Part shown: in pieces, positions 46,731 through 58,857 of the stretch
How positions within the stretch are numbered: position 1 is the first letter of the stretch
Layout of the letters: the number at the start of each line of letters is the position of its first letter
Origin: Trichosphaerium sp. ATCC 40318
Lineage: Eukaryota > Discosea > Flabellinia > Trichosidae
NCBI GenBank assembly: GCA_038496445.1
Contig: JALMLS010000316.1
Coordinates: 62,001-126,000, forward strand
Reading direction: 5' to 3'
Length of the DNA stretch: 64,000 nt
The notes under the pieces: generated by a model
What the model saw: only the letters and a program-made list of their open reading frames with translations
Told to the model about the DNA's origin: nothing
The model's database searches: none
Program-made: the position numbers and the translations under genes

Positions 46731-47336
46731 TTAGTTTCCTGGTGTTGCTAAGTACAGTTGAACCAATCCTTTAGTTATATGCTCTTTTAGAAACCCTGAA
46801 ATCCTACATGTTTCCAGTCCTGTTGCAATCACAGTGTAAACGTTAAGAATACTAAGATCACAATCCGGTTCCATCTGACAATCAGTTTCGATTGTCAAAT
46901 AAGCGTTTTTGCAATCTTCAGGTGTTTTGTAGGTGAACGTTGCCCACGAGTCTGATTTATCGCCTTCTCCTGGTACCTGAGCTGCTTGAAGGGTCAAGGA
47001 AGCGGGATCTTCCTTTGAGAAGGGTGCTAGTTTGCTGTAGCCGGCTTGGAGTGGAGAAAGTCCCCATAAGGAAGGTGAGTGTTCTTGAGCTGTTAGATTG
47101 TGCGCAGATGCTACTGTAATGTTACACCATAAGAAACTAAAGAAAGGAGCCGTAGGAGAGCCGCATTGATCAGTTAGTTTGCAAGGTCCGGCTAAGAAGT
47201 CTGCCTGTGTTCTACAAACCGATTGCGGGGTTCCTGGTGCGTAGCCTACGTAAAAGAACGAGAATTGGTCTACAGTGATGACTTGTTGTGATGCTACTAC
47301 GCATAAGAATGCCAAAACGAGCAATTGTTGCCTCAT
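46731..47336 (-). CDS. Secreted protein, unknown
   Basis: Single-exon frame starting MRQQLLVLAFLCVVASQQVI at 47336, a strong signal peptide. The mature part has ten cysteines in pairs (VCRTQADFLAGPCKLTDQCG, LWCNITVASAHNLTAQ, DCKNAYLTIETDCQMEPDCD, LETCRISGF) and ends VQLYLATPGN-stop at 46731. The alternating polar/hydrophobic strands suggest a beta-sandwich. There is no anchor. The family is not recognised. It is convergent with the chimeric relic at 46581. Confidence 0.65.
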   Translation of the reverse strand: MRQQLLVLAFLCVVASQQVITVDQFSFFYVGYAPGTPQSVCRTQADFLAGPCKLTDQCGSPTAPFFSFLWCNITVASAHNLTAQEHSPSLWGLSPLQAGYSKLAPFSKEDPASLTLQAAQVPGEGDKSDSWATFTYKTPEDCKNAYLTIETDCQMEPDCDLSILNVYTVIATGLETCRISGFLKEHITKGLVQLYLATPGN

Positions 47337-47514
47337 TGCGATTAAATACACGGTTTTAAACGTCAAGGCAATTCTTGTCTTCTGTAGTATCTGTAACACC
47401 CAAATAGTGCAACTGCTAGTATATTTACAAATTCGGCGAACGGCGATTGCACATCAGAGATGTGATTTCTTTAATTTGGGTGTTTTTGTCACAACTTCGT
47501 AAAATTCAAAGTTG

Positions 47515-47807
47515 GGGGCAGCATCGCTTTTGAGACAGTTTCGAAAATTACGACATTTTTGATTTTTGATATTTACGGCATTTCGAGAATCTTTGAGACG
47601 TTTTTACTCACCTCAGAACCGTCTTTACCAAAAATTGTTATTATGAACATTTAACTAGTATTCTATACTTATAGGCTTAAAAACAATTTTGCGATTCGTT
47701 CTTGCTGTGCGGAGGAAAAGTACTGACAGTCAAAGCAATTTTTTTCAAAACAAACTTTTTCAAAAATTTTGGACTTTCTGAAACTGTCTCAAAAGCGATG
47801 CTGCCCC
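47515..47807. mobile_element. MITE-like element with 28-bp terminal inverted repeats
   Basis: 47515-47542 (GGGGCAGCATCGCTTTTGAG followed by ACAGTTTC) is the exact reverse complement of 47780-47807. The two ends enclose about 237 bp of AT-rich non-coding sequence. The inner flanks of the repeats also show weaker complementarity. No transposase and no clean target-site duplication were seen. Confidence 0.75.
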
Positions 47808-48529
47808 TAAAGTGACACGTGTTCAGAAGAGCCTCTGTCGCATTATCTTGTTACGCTCACCCTAAACATTAGTGCAATGCTTGATGCTATAATTTATTAC
47901 CTACGCACTGGTATTTGTGAGCGCTAAATTCTGAAGTTTTGTCAAGTAAATAGCTATTTATTGAAGTCACAATTCAAACTATGGATTGCTCCCTCTACTT
48001 GTTTCCAATTTTGTACCATTTCTTATACTCTTATAGGCCTGGAAATGTACTTTAGTGTAGATATCGATGATATCCAGCTGTAGTTCCACTGGAAGATAAT
48101 ATAGCAGTATTTGCCTATTTGGTGTTCATTAGTAAGGCCACAAATCGTATTGATCGCTTGTGTACAACTACTTTATGTTTGGACGCGATTTCTTTGAGGA
48201 TGTTTGTTAACACGTGATGAGTCGCGGTTGATTCAATAACCTTTAACAGTTGTGCAGTCAAACAAAGTGCCTTTACGCACTTTTGGTGAACTAGAACGTA
48301 GAAGATTGAAATGGCAGACAGTGACCAACCAAATCAGTAGCTTATTAATTAATTGAATTAACTTGACCACACATCACGGACAACTCATTGGTTGGTATTA
48401 ACCTATCAAGAAACCAACAAACACGAGACTTATTGTATTTTTTTTTGTTTATTGCACAATCCTTCTTTGTTTTTTATATTTTCTATTGTAATGTGGCCCC
48501 TTGTGATTTCGTGCTTGGGTAAATGTTGT
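47808..48529. other. Intergenic, nothing recognised
   Basis: AT-rich spacer downstream of the GPI-type surface-protein gene; short frames only. Confidence 0.4.
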
Positions 48530-51045
48530 TTATAGGAGCGTTATAATTAGCATCATGTAAGAACAACAACAAACAAATAGCCAAGTACTGTGTTGAAGCA
48601 TAGGCAGCGTTGATGAGGAACTTGAGGTTGGAGCAATTGTAGTGTTTGAAGGTTGTGTTGGTATTACAGCCGACGGAACTGTAGGCCCTTGTGTTGTTGG
48701 CGATTGTGTCGGTGTAGGTAAAGTTGTTGGCGCTACTGGATTTGGTGTTGTTGTTGGAGGCAATGTCGTTGGTGGCGCAGTTGGTGCCTGAGTACTTGGA
48801 GGTGGAGGCGGGTTGTATTTAAAAGCAGAGATTCCCAAAGTGACACCAACATTCACATCTGTTTTAATGACAGATAGCGTTGTAGCGTTGATGTGTACTA
48901 AGTTGCCATTTCTACAAGAGCCAACAAGAACATCACTTGATATTGGTGTGATACCTTGTTTTTTTATTTGTAAGCTTGAGAACGTAAAAAAATGATTGAT
49001 TGACGTACCTGCCATTTCACAATTGGGGATTGATGCTGAAGTATTTGGCAAACATGAACCAGCCATAAAATTAGTTGCTTGAGTTACTTGGTTAGTACCA
49101 GCAATATACAGAACGTCACCGATAAGTGTACCTAACACAAGTTTAGGATCAAGGTTTTTGTAAGTAATGTTTGTAGTGTACCACCAGACGCTGATGTTGT
49201 TTGGTCGTTGCAATGTTGAGAATATTCACAGGTCTCCATATCAATTTCTAGGATGGTATGGCCTAAACTCTCACCAAAAATCCTTCCACTTTCTGCATCT
49301 ACCATCAAACCAAATGTATTAGCGACAACAGCGCAAGTCCTATCCTATTCAAGGAAGTTAATACATAAACAACTTATCACTGTTCAACAAAATGTTTGCC
49401 GGAAAAAAGCAACGTACGATTTCACATGTGTAAGGATCAACCGTGAATATCTTACTATTGAAATTGATGTATATGATCTTATCAATAGAACTGCTATATG
49501 CTAGTGCAATTGGAACGGTGCCCAGACCTGGTGTAGAGCAAGCTGATACAATGATTAATACGAGGTAGAAATACAAAATAAATACTTACATCCAACAATA
49601 TCACTTGTGTTTGAAATCATTCGATAATCAAACCCTAATGGATCAATTGATTCTGATCCTCCTCTTCCTGTGATAAATACATCTATTGTACCTCCATCCG
49701 GAGCTATTGTAGGTTGTAGAGTGGGTGCTCCAGTACTAGGTGATACAGTAGTAAAAGGAGCGATTGTTGTTGATATATCATAGAACATTGATGCGATTGC
49801 ATTTCCATTGGATATGCTTGTCGTGTACGATGATGTTGCTCCTGTGTTGATATTAAATTTCTGGAAGCCATATAACGTTGATGCAACCACCTCATCATCT
49901 GAAATAAAAGCGAGTGCTAAGAAGAATATATCAGGAAAAGACTTATCTTACCATGCCAATTTACATACCTGTAGGGCCAATTGGTATTGAGAAAGTGCCT
50001 GTTGTAGATGCAGTACAATTTTGCGCATTAAATGAGGGAATAACTGATAAAAATCCCGCGCCACTTGCTACCAATGTTGAATCACTAAACACGACTATAC
50101 ATAGAAAACAATTAGGGGAACATATATATAGTCTTAGCGGAAATTGTATTACTTGCAACTTTCACACTACTCTTTTTTTGCTAGGTCTGTACCTCAAGCT
50201 GGAAAAATGCAAGAGGTACGAATTAAGACTTTTCGAAGTTGCCAATATTAAAGCTGTAGATAAAAGGGTTTTTTCCCGTAAATACGTATTTACAGCCAAA
50301 ATCACGTGATTAAATTTGTTGGCTTACGAAACGTTTTAAAAGTAAAACTTAGCAAATGTAATCTAGACGCACGGGATGTTCCTGAAATAGTTAAATTAGC
50401 TTCGCAAGCAAGCTTAAAAGTGACATCACAGGTTGAATAGTCTATTTCTGAAAAAAACGTTATTCCGGGTCCACGTCCACCCGATGTGCTACTAATTGCG
50501 TAAAGTATCTCAGTGTTTGGATCTACACTAATTGAACCGAAACCTGTTGTCAACGAGCATTCTTTCTAAAAATAGTAAACAAACAACAAAATGCTACAAT
50601 CGCCTGAAACCAACGCTCAGTAACACGTGAACAAGCATTTTGTATATAATTGCGGAGTAAGTCCGACTGTTACCAGTTTCAAGCGGCAAATCGCTTGAAG
50701 GATGTGCGTACCTGTATCCGGCATGTATAAGGATCCATAATAAGAAATGTTGGGGTTGGTGGAGTTGTTTGAGCTGTTACAACAAAAAGCAAGTTTTTAG
50801 AAGGCAAGTATGTCATTGATCTTATCGGTGAAGTGATATTTGTACATGCTAATGAGGGATTATTATAAAAACACAATTTCTGATCAAAACGTGATCACCG
50901 TACTATGTACAACAGTGTCGTCGCTTGCGATCATGCGTATTTCAAATCCATTTTGTGTTCTCGCACTGATAAAGGCGTTGGGAGTCTGTGTTCTCACCAG
51001 CGCAATAACAATGGCGAGAACAATAAATTTATATCGAGTATTCAT
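48530..51045 (-). CDS. Secreted, probably GPI-anchored beta-propeller/mucin surface protein
   Basis: Start 51045: MNTRYKFIVLAIVIALVRTQ (signal peptide). Multi-exon ectodomain with repeated propeller-like blades of the form I/VxYxxDPxTCxI: YLPSKNLLFVVTAQTTPPTP, FLIMDPYTCRIQ; ILYAISSTSGGRGPGITFFS, EIDYSTCDVTF; YGFQKFNINTGATSSYTTSI; IIYINFNSKIFTVDPYTCEI; GESLGHTILEIDMETCEY; LIGDVLYIAGTNQVTQATNF. It is followed by a Thr/Pro stalk (STQAPTAPPTTLPPTTTPNP onward) and a C-terminal hydrophobic GPI-type signal (HSTWLFVCCCSYMMLIITLL-stop at 48530). The domain layout parallels the 31.6-34 kb gene except for the anchor. Ligand unknown. Confidence 0.65.
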
Positions 51046-51430
51046 TGCGTTGAGTTTTGCTTTCAAGAAAGAATGAAGAAGTAAGAACAAGTCTTATTTT
51101 TTTTTGTAGTTTTTCTAACGTGGAAAAACGGGCGTAAACCAGTACTAAAAAGTGGGTAATAGTTAACCGAAATAGAACCAAACACAAAAATAGACACAAT
51201 CCTATTTTTCTACGAAATAAAAGTCAAATACCAACAGGATTAGCTAATCCTGGTTTTTTTTCTCAGAAAAAAAGTGGGTTTGTGTTTCTCTGACACCTCC
51301 TATAATGTAGTATATTCGCATTGGTATTCATCAGCAGCAGCTGGGACGTCATGCCTGGCAGCGTCATGTTTATAGACTTGCTTCAGAGAACAGTCCGAAA
51401 TTAGCGAAATGTAAAAAAATTGATTGAATT
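51046..51430. other. Intergenic, nothing recognised
   Basis: Spacer between the GPI-type surface gene and the module C relic. Confidence 0.4.
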
Positions 51431-51439
51431 TCTTAAGTT

Positions 51440-52790
51440 GGCTGTTTGGCACGGCCTATCCCAGTTATATTTGTCAATATTATCTTTTACAGCTTGTCCT
51501 TTGTTGTTTACCACTGCATAGTGACTTTGGTATCCTGGTTTAATAGGCTTACCCTGGTAAGGATACCAAAGTCACTATGCAGTACAATTCTGGTAATAGA
51601 CCCACCTGCATAATGTAAAGGTGTCCATCCATCATTGTCCAACACTTGCGCCTGATTGAATTAACTGCTTACTTAATCTTTTGTGTCCATGTTTAGCTAG
51701 TATTTGTAAGCTGAAAAAGTTCGTTCAAGATCCAGTATGATTACAACAGTACCAGCACAGTATAAAGCTATCAAGAGCGCCCGCGATTCTTTCCGTAGCC
51801 GATCTTCTACGCGATCTGCTAGAAGCCAGCAACGCAGCGAGGCGCAAGAGCAACCACTCAACGTTGGAAAGTGTGAGAACATAAATTGATAGTTATTTAC
51901 AACATTACCTGCAAAGTGTAACGCTGTTTCTCCATTGTTATTTGTAACATTTATATTTGCATCAGCGTTAATCATCTTTAGTCATATTATTGTATCCACT
52001 TCATGCTCTAAAGTGTGAAAATATATCGCTTATTTACAGCAAGTACCTGCTTTGTGTAAAGCCGTCTCTTCTTCTTTATCTGTTGCGTTTATCTCCTTTT
52101 TCATCTGGATAATGTGGGCGTGTAGATAAATTACCTGTTGTAATATTCCTGAACTCTCTTTGAAACTTCTTTGGCAAATGTGGTACTCTAATAAAGTGTT
52201 GGTCTAAGGTAATAATTTATCAAAATTAACCAAAATACAATAAGTTTGCGGTGTTCTACAACACTTAAGAGAGTGTTGAGTGATAAACACTGGCTAAAAG
52301 CAAAGGACTCTGAGGAATTTTGCCTTGTCAAATAGGGTGGCCACTGATACAGGCAAGGTTTTTCTCGGCTTTTTGTGAGTTGTCCGTTATGAACCGCGAG
52401 TGAGCTTACTGAAAAAAAAAGTAAATCAAAGACGCTAATTACATTATGCTCGCTTCGTTCGATTGTTTAACAAATTGAATTTGGCGCAAGGTTTCCCTGG
52501 GTTTGCACTACTTTTCGCGAAATTGATTAGAGCCACGATTGACTAAAAAATGTGAGCTCTTTTCTGCAAAAATGTAGAACATTCGCCTCCAAAAGAACAG
52601 ATTTAGAAGAAATACAACATGCCGCCAAATTTCGTGAAATGTAGTGCGTTTATGTAATCGCATGCGATTTTAGTTCAAGGCATTTACCTGAAATGCTCAA
52701 GCTACTCTAAGCATGTCTTGCGTGACAACTAAATAAAGCCTGCTGTTTTACGTGCCTGTTGGCTGTTTTTTATCACGTGATAACTCTACA
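51440..52790 (-). pseudogene. Relic of an ankyrin-PARP gene (module copy C)
   Basis: From right to left: 52741-52800 repeats the promoter region of the ankyrin-PARP gene at 58.9 kb (GTGCCTGTTGGCTG, TTATCACGTGATAACTCTAC). 52030-52130 and 51880-51975 carry single ankyrin-repeat exons (MINADANINVTNNNGETALH). 51440-51560 carries the post-catalytic segment GKPIKPGYQSHYAVVNNKGQ then DNIDKYNWD. Most ankyrin units, the regulatory part and the catalytic core are absent. It is a heavily deleted paralogue. Confidence 0.65.
51513..51583. repeat. Inverted repeat, 23-bp arms
   Basis: 51513-51535 (ACTGCATAGTGACTTTGGTA then TCC) is the perfect reverse complement of 51561-51583, with 25 bp between. Both arms derive from the GYQSHYAV coding stretch of the relic, so part of it was copied back in inverted orientation. 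Confidence 0.85.
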
Positions 52791-52799
52791 CGTTTGCTC

Positions 52800-53859
52800 G
52801 AAGCGGCACGTATTGTTGAGGTTGTATAGTACTGCGACTGTGGTAGTTATTGAGGTGTTATAGTCAGCTTTTTTCGTACAGCTTGTTCGAAAGTGTTTTC
52901 TAACCTTAATTCTAACGCACGTAATTGTTGTTTACCTCGACTGTGGCTGTTACATTTTACCTCTTCATTTGGTTTTTCGAACAGTTTTTTTTTTTTCGAA
53001 CCAATTAATATTGTGCACACTTTACAACTTTATGTTACACCTTGTACCTTATTTCAACAAGGAGATTCATAGTTGAATACTTATAAGACTCTAGAGTCAC
53101 AACATGCAGTTCATGTTGAAATACCCAGTAACGAATATTACTAGTTTAGACCAAGGTTGACCTCCCTTGGGTTGCGGGTTCAATCCCGGTTGAATGCTTG
53201 TAAACTAATCCTTTGATCTCAATGCCATATTTAAATTGGTAGTCATTTCAAATGTGTTTAAACACGCCTCCGGTAGAACTTTGCGGTCTGGACCAGGTTG
53301 GGACCCTGGTTCGTCTCCTACAACAAACCCCTGGAACTCAGTTGAGCTTCTAAAAATAATACATATAAATTATACTATAAAAAGCACAGGGTGGAAGGTC
53401 TCCTTCACTGTTACGGTCCATCAAGTAGTTGGTATCCTAGTCGTATATACACGTGGAAGATTGGTTTGGTGCAACTCCAAATGTCAACCCTTAGTGAGCA
53501 CCAATGTAGGCTTGCTTAAGAATGGGTCAGTCCCAGCGTAGACAAATAAAAGTAAAGATATATTATCAGTTTTTGTGGCTGACATAGCCTATTTTATGTT
53601 GGTTGCAGTTCAGTTTAGACTGTCTTATTAGTAAGCCAGCTAGATTTCGGAATAGGAAGCGTGTATGTTTGCATCATCTTTAAAGTTTCCGCTCTCGGTA
53701 ATGAAGCCTAAAATTGTGCGAGCTTCCTGTCATTTGCAGCTTGTTTACAAAGAAAACTCAAAGAAAATTAGGCGCTTAAATACGTTTCGAAACAACTAAT
53801 ACACGCCCCCCACCTCTCCCGTAACGAAGCTTTTGTACTGTCAAATAAACTCGTTATCT
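52800..53859. other. Intergenic, no confident gene
   Basis: About 1 kb. It contains a B-box-like GGGTTCAATCCC at about 53179-53190 without a foldable tRNA around it, and a 101-codon open frame at 53236-53541 with no recognisable motif. Confidence 0.35.
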
Positions 53860-54649
53860 TTATATTTTTTTATGTCTTTTCTGATTTTGGGTTGGAACCA
53901 GTCGCCACAACTTGAGTTTCATATCATTGAAGTAGAAACCATTATCATTAGTAATATCCCATCCAAGAATTCTACCAAACCCAGATACTGAGAGATCAAC
54001 ATTTACTTGCACTATAACATATGGACTGTTTTTTATTGCATTATTTGGGTTGTTTAATAGCAAAAACGGGTTAGTAGTTTCTGGTAGCTCTAAGCATCCC
54101 TCTGTTGAGTTATAGTCCTCTGTTATACCCATTGTTAAGCTCCTATTGGTTGTACACTGAGAAATCATGTAGGCGGTTAAAGACGTACCCATCACCTGCG
54201 TCATCATTTAAGTTGTGTCTGTATATTCCATAGAATTCCAGGCGTTTGAGGAACTTTGCTGACCAACCAAATTTAAGGATTACCATAGCATGACAAGCAC
54301 AGAAACATTGATGGCAAGCAATGATCACCCTCTTCCCCGCCCAATCAAAGGCGAAACTTTTTGATCCTAAAACTGAATTTATTTGAAAAACAAATTTGAG
54401 GATCCCTTTTTACCTGCATAAATACTACTTGTAAATGTATGTTCAAGAGATAAACACTTACTCGTGTGTTGTATTAGCCACCGAGACGTTAGTCTTCTCC
54501 AAACCGGTCCTGTTCTCTCTGTTGTTCACACAAAAGCCTTTTCATCTAACCATTAAAGTTGAATTCGTGTACTAGAGTTGACCATGTGTTGTTGGTAGGT
54601 ACACCATAACAAATAGAGCTAAGAATACGGAAGCTTTGAAGTGATGCAT
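53860..54649 (-). pseudogene. LamG-like/mucin gene relic (module copy C, upstream part)
   Basis: Starts MHHFKASVFLALFVMVYLPT with signal peptide at 54649, but a one-base loss after TTHGQ relative to its paralogue brings an early stop. Downstream, TSLTAYMISQCTTNRSLTMG, LELPETTNPFLLLNNPNNAI and VNVDLSVSGFGRILGWDITN match the 60.4-60.7 kb copy almost word for word. Between the FNFNG and NLNDDAGDG segments it has about 330 bp absent from the other copy, partly open (SKSFAFDWAGKRVIIACHQC). The mucin tail is missing. The concanavalin/LamG-like assignment rests on the FNGNLNDDAG pattern. Confidence 0.6.
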
Positions 54650-54808
54650 CTTGTGTAATGATTTAAAGTATATTTGGCAATAAGTTGGAGATTGATTTCT
54701 TGAGTACACAAGCATATCTTTACTATCGCTTCGCTTTTTCATTATGAACTAATAATGGAGCTTGTTGTCAGAATTAGGAATAATAAAAGAAGCGACTTTA
54801 TTTGAATC

Positions 54809-57800
54809 TTAGTTATATGAGCTCACATTGCTCTCAAGACTAGCAATTCGGGCTAGTAGCTCAGCAATTTGATTACATTGATTAGCATTTTCTTCTTCAA
54901 GTTTAGTATTGTGTTCCTCCAGTTTAGTGATTCTGATAAGTTGTTTTGTGTTGTTTTTCTCTTGCTCAGCTTTAGTTTTCTGGAGCTCGGCAGTAACTTC
55001 TTGCAATTTGGTATTTGATTCCTCAATAACAGTTTTGTTTTCTTGTTTGAGCCTTGTAATTTCGTGTTTTAGTGATAGTACAAGCTGGTCTTGTGCGCTT
55101 GGTTGATCAGGTTGATTTGGATTTGTGGCTGCCCATAATTTTCTTCATAGTAAATGAGTAAACTATTATTATGTGTGTAGTCTTACCGTTTATTTTTAAA
55201 TGAGTCTTCATGAAACAACTCATCTGACTCATTAACATTGTCTGATTTTGAAAGCTCTTTGTTTGTCAGTTTTTTATTTCCAGTTGGTTTGATGATCTTG
55301 GTCTTTTTTGGCTTGCTTGATTTCTTTTTTGTTGTTTTACTTTTGTTCTGAACTATCCGTTTTCTTGACTTTACAACCTTAATAATATAACGTGCAACAG
55401 CTTGTACATCTAAATAAACAATAAGAGCAATACTTAAGGCCATATTAGACTATTTTACCTTGAGCCACAACCAACTCATCACGTGGATATACATCAATAT
55501 TTTCTTTTACAGCTTCTCCCTTTTTGTTTACCACTGCATAATGACTTTGGTACCCAGGTTTAATAGGCTTACCCTTAAAGTTAATAGTATTTGTAGGTTT
55601 TTCAATTACCTACCAATATTGTAAATAAACATAGAAACCAATGTTTGCATACAGGATACACATTGCCAGGTGTAACTAAACTCAGAATCAGAGTTTTGTC
55701 GCCTTGAGATACATCATAAGAGCATGCATAAGAGAGACTACTCTATGGGATTATTAGAACAAGAACAAAGTGATGATTAAGTACTGTAAAATAGATTCCT
55801 TGTCCATAATATCCAGCATCCAAGGCACTTACAGTTCCAAATCCAGCTTTTACAATGCTATAAGCTGCTTCAGCACGTGTTCCATGTGCCATTAACACAA
55901 CAGGTAACTGAAAAATTAGTCACAAGTATGATGATTGCTACTACTACCTCTGTGTTGTTAGTTGGTACAGTTATCAAAGATGAAAACTTGTCGTAAACGT
56001 TTGTTCTTTGAATGTGGTGAGTGTCACGTCTCCAATCATCCTTACAAAATAACTTGGGTAGTTCCCTAAAGTAACAATCAATAATCCTTACAACATGTTT
56101 ACATACTGGTGCCTATGTTGAAGTATTGTGTTGTACATCCCAAAGTTTCGAAGCAAGACATCATTGCAAACAAGATGAGCTGATTTAACAGTGACTTGAT
56201 CATAGCCATGCATTTTAGACATCTGTTCATGAAGAAACTGTCGTTCTCTTTTGGCTACAGTGTCATTCTCATCAAAAAGGTCCAAAGTTCTATAATGTGT
56301 TGCCTTTTCAATAAAACCCCTGTAAAATGTTAAACAATATAACAATGTGATAACTCAACTTGTTTTTTGATCTATCCCAGCCATGTGCATACTCCAATCG
56401 TGGGTTTAAGTCCCATAACGTCTTACTTTTTAATCCTTGTTGAAATCAAATGATTGTATTAACATTACTGTACCTGCTATAGTATCTCCTAATACAGTAT
56501 TGGGTATGATAGGCTGAATAGCATATGTGCCAAGTTTACATTTGAGGTGCATGTCATCAATAGGCTTCTACCCACAAGTCAAAAAGAATATACCTATTTG
56601 ACATACACTTTCTTTGTGCGTGTTTTGAGCACATTTGCTGCATATGTGAAGCTTATTTACCACTATACTAACAGTTAAAAGAATTGTATTTGATTAAAAC
56701 TCACAATCTTGCGTATTTGATTTATGCAGTTGAATGGAGTTTATACACCAGCCTTCTTCTGCACACATTTGAGCAACATTACCAGTTGGTTTTGTTTTTT
56801 TACTCCACATGTCATCTGGTAAGTCATACAAAATACCTTCCATTAGTTCTCCTTGTTCAACCCAAAAGCTCTATAGTGAAATTAGCTGTAATACCTTTAT
56901 AAAATTTGATACCGAGGATTGTACAAATATGCGATTGTAAGTACAAATTAATGAACATATACCCTTTTGCATTGCAAGATTAAAATAAGAATGTGTTGGC
57001 TTAGTATGATTAATTTTCATATTTGACATAAGGCTGTACCAAGTACTGTAGCCATTTTGCAAGATGATATCTCCATTTTGGAGTGTTGACATTTGAACAT
57101 GATAGCCATAGTGAGTGATTGTGTTGATTAGTTGGAAATTGTGACAAAACAGTTTCAAAAACTTTGGTGTATGCGGGATCATTGTCAACTACCTTCATCA
57201 ATATAGTTCTAAAGCCAAACTTCTGTCCTCTCATTGTCCGTGAAAAAACATCATTTGCATTTGATAAGATGAGAAATACTGCTGTATTTTTACAGTGTGC
57301 TAATAGAGGTTGTTATTTAATGTTTTGCAAATAGAATCACCTGCATAAATTAAAGGTGTCCATCCTTTATTGTCTACTGCTTCAATACTAGCATGTGAGT
57401 TAATTAACTGCTCAACTATTCTACTGTGTCCACGTTCAGCTAGCCTGTATAAGTAAATTGTATTGTTAAGATTAATACCAGCAACATGTAAAGCTGTATG
57501 TCCATGGTTATTTGTAGCGTTGACATTTGCATCTGCATTTATCAATAACTTAACAGTTTCATGGCGCCCACAATGTACTTAAGAGTTTTGAGAACATATT
57601 GTATTACAACACCATACCTGCTTTGTGTAAAGCTGTCTTTCCATCTTTATCTGCAATATTGATATTTGCACCTGCATTGATCAATAAGCTAGCAATACCA
57701 TGAAAAGCTGCAATTTGTGAGAACACAATGTATTTACAACACCGTACCTGCAACATGTAAGGCTGTCTTTTCATCTTTATCTGTACTATTGACATTTGCT

Positions 57801-58857
57801 CCTGCATTGATCAATAACTTAGCAATATGATCATGTCCATAAAATGCTTAGAAATGTGAGAACAGACACTGTGTTTACAACAGGTACCTGCAAAATGTAA
57901 AGCTGTACGCCCATCTTTATCAATAACATTGGCATTTGCTCCTTCATTAATCAATAAGTTAGCTATAACATTGTGTCCATTAAACGCTGAGAAGTGTGAG
58001 AACAGACATTGTATTTACAACATAGTATTTACAACACCATACCTGCTTTGTGTAAAGCTGTTTGTCCATCTATGTCTATAGCGTTGATATTCACATCTGC
58101 ATTGATCAGTATTTTTACAACATTATCATCACGTCCATATTGCACTAGAAAATGTGAGAATATCTATTGTATTTACTGCAGTACCTGCTTTGTGTAAAGC
58201 TGTTCTTCCATATTTATCTACAGTATTGACATCTATCCACATTAAACACATTGATGCAATATTTGGCAAATCAGCACATGCTAAATTAAGTTGATATGCG
58301 CTTACGTCCATTATACAAACCTGAATACAGTAGAATTTTTTTGGCTCTCTCTGGACTACATAGTTTGTCCTTTAGTTTGTTTACTACAAACACATGAACA
58401 AGTTACCTAGGATAAACAGTACCTGTTGTGACATGCTTGAAAACTTTTTTTAATAATATTGAATCAAAGTCTACGCCCAAGATAGAAGTATCAAGATTGA
58501 AGCGGCGAAGTTTTTTCAGTTCGTCTAGGCATTATTAGTAGCTTATGTATTAAAACAAGTTTGATAATACCTTTTAAGTCTCGGTTAACTTCTTCTTGGC
58601 CCTGGATTGACATGATATGCGGCCACTGAACGTCAGTACTTGCTTTCTTGGCTCTTGCGCAGCCACGTATGTTGATAATTGAAGTGTTTTGTTGTCTCGG
58701 CTTTGTGCGAGTTCTGAGCTGTTTGCTACAAAAAAAGTGTCATAAAGACTGGTTATATGTCAAAATTGATGTCGGTGTCAGTTTTTTGCGTTTCTGTATC
58801 CGTGCACTTTCTGTTTGAAGATTTTCCAAATACTCGCACTACGATAGCGCGTTCCAT
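54809..58857 (-). CDS. Ankyrin-repeat PARP-type ADP-ribosyltransferase with C-terminal coiled coil (module copy B, largely intact)
   Basis: Candidate start 58857 (MERAIVVRVFGKSSNRKCTD). N-terminal exons give IQGQEEVNRDLK and DELKKLRRFNLDTSILGVDF. At least six ankyrin exons follow (57300-58310), each about one repeat: LLINAGANINIADKDGKTAL, HAKA/LHVAG variants. A possible WGR-like segment (ITHYGYHVQMSTLQNGDIIL, QNGYSTWYS) precedes ELMEGILYDLPDDMWSKKTK and the catalytic exons: LDLFDENDTVAKRERQFLHE, LPVVLMAHGTRAEAAYSIVK, GYYGQGIYFT, TLILSLVTPGNVYP and DELVVAQ. The H (HGT), Y and E positions of the PARP triad are visible. A Lys-rich NLS-like stretch and a coiled coil (RITKLEEHNTKLEEENANQC) end at SSYN-stop. 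It is a tankyrase-like layout. Confidence 0.75.
57300..58310 (-). repeat. Tandemly duplicated ankyrin exon-intron units
   Basis: The block ACCTGCTTTGTGTAAAGCTG (or a close variant) recurs near 57617, 57747, 57887, 58041 and 58181, spaced about 130-155 bp. Each unit comprises one ankyrin-encoding exon plus its intron, so repeats multiplied as whole exon-intron cassettes. A stray unit survives at about 52050. Confidence 0.8.

Noticed and set aside
53150-53210. tRNA-like B box (GGGTTCAATCCC)
   Set aside because: No matching D arm, anticodon arm or acceptor stem could be folded around it; the T stem itself mispairs.
57300-58310. Regularly spaced repeats considered as a CRISPR array
   Set aside because: The repeated blocks are ankyrin exon starts in a eukaryotic gene, the spacers are homologous introns, and no cas-like genes exist.
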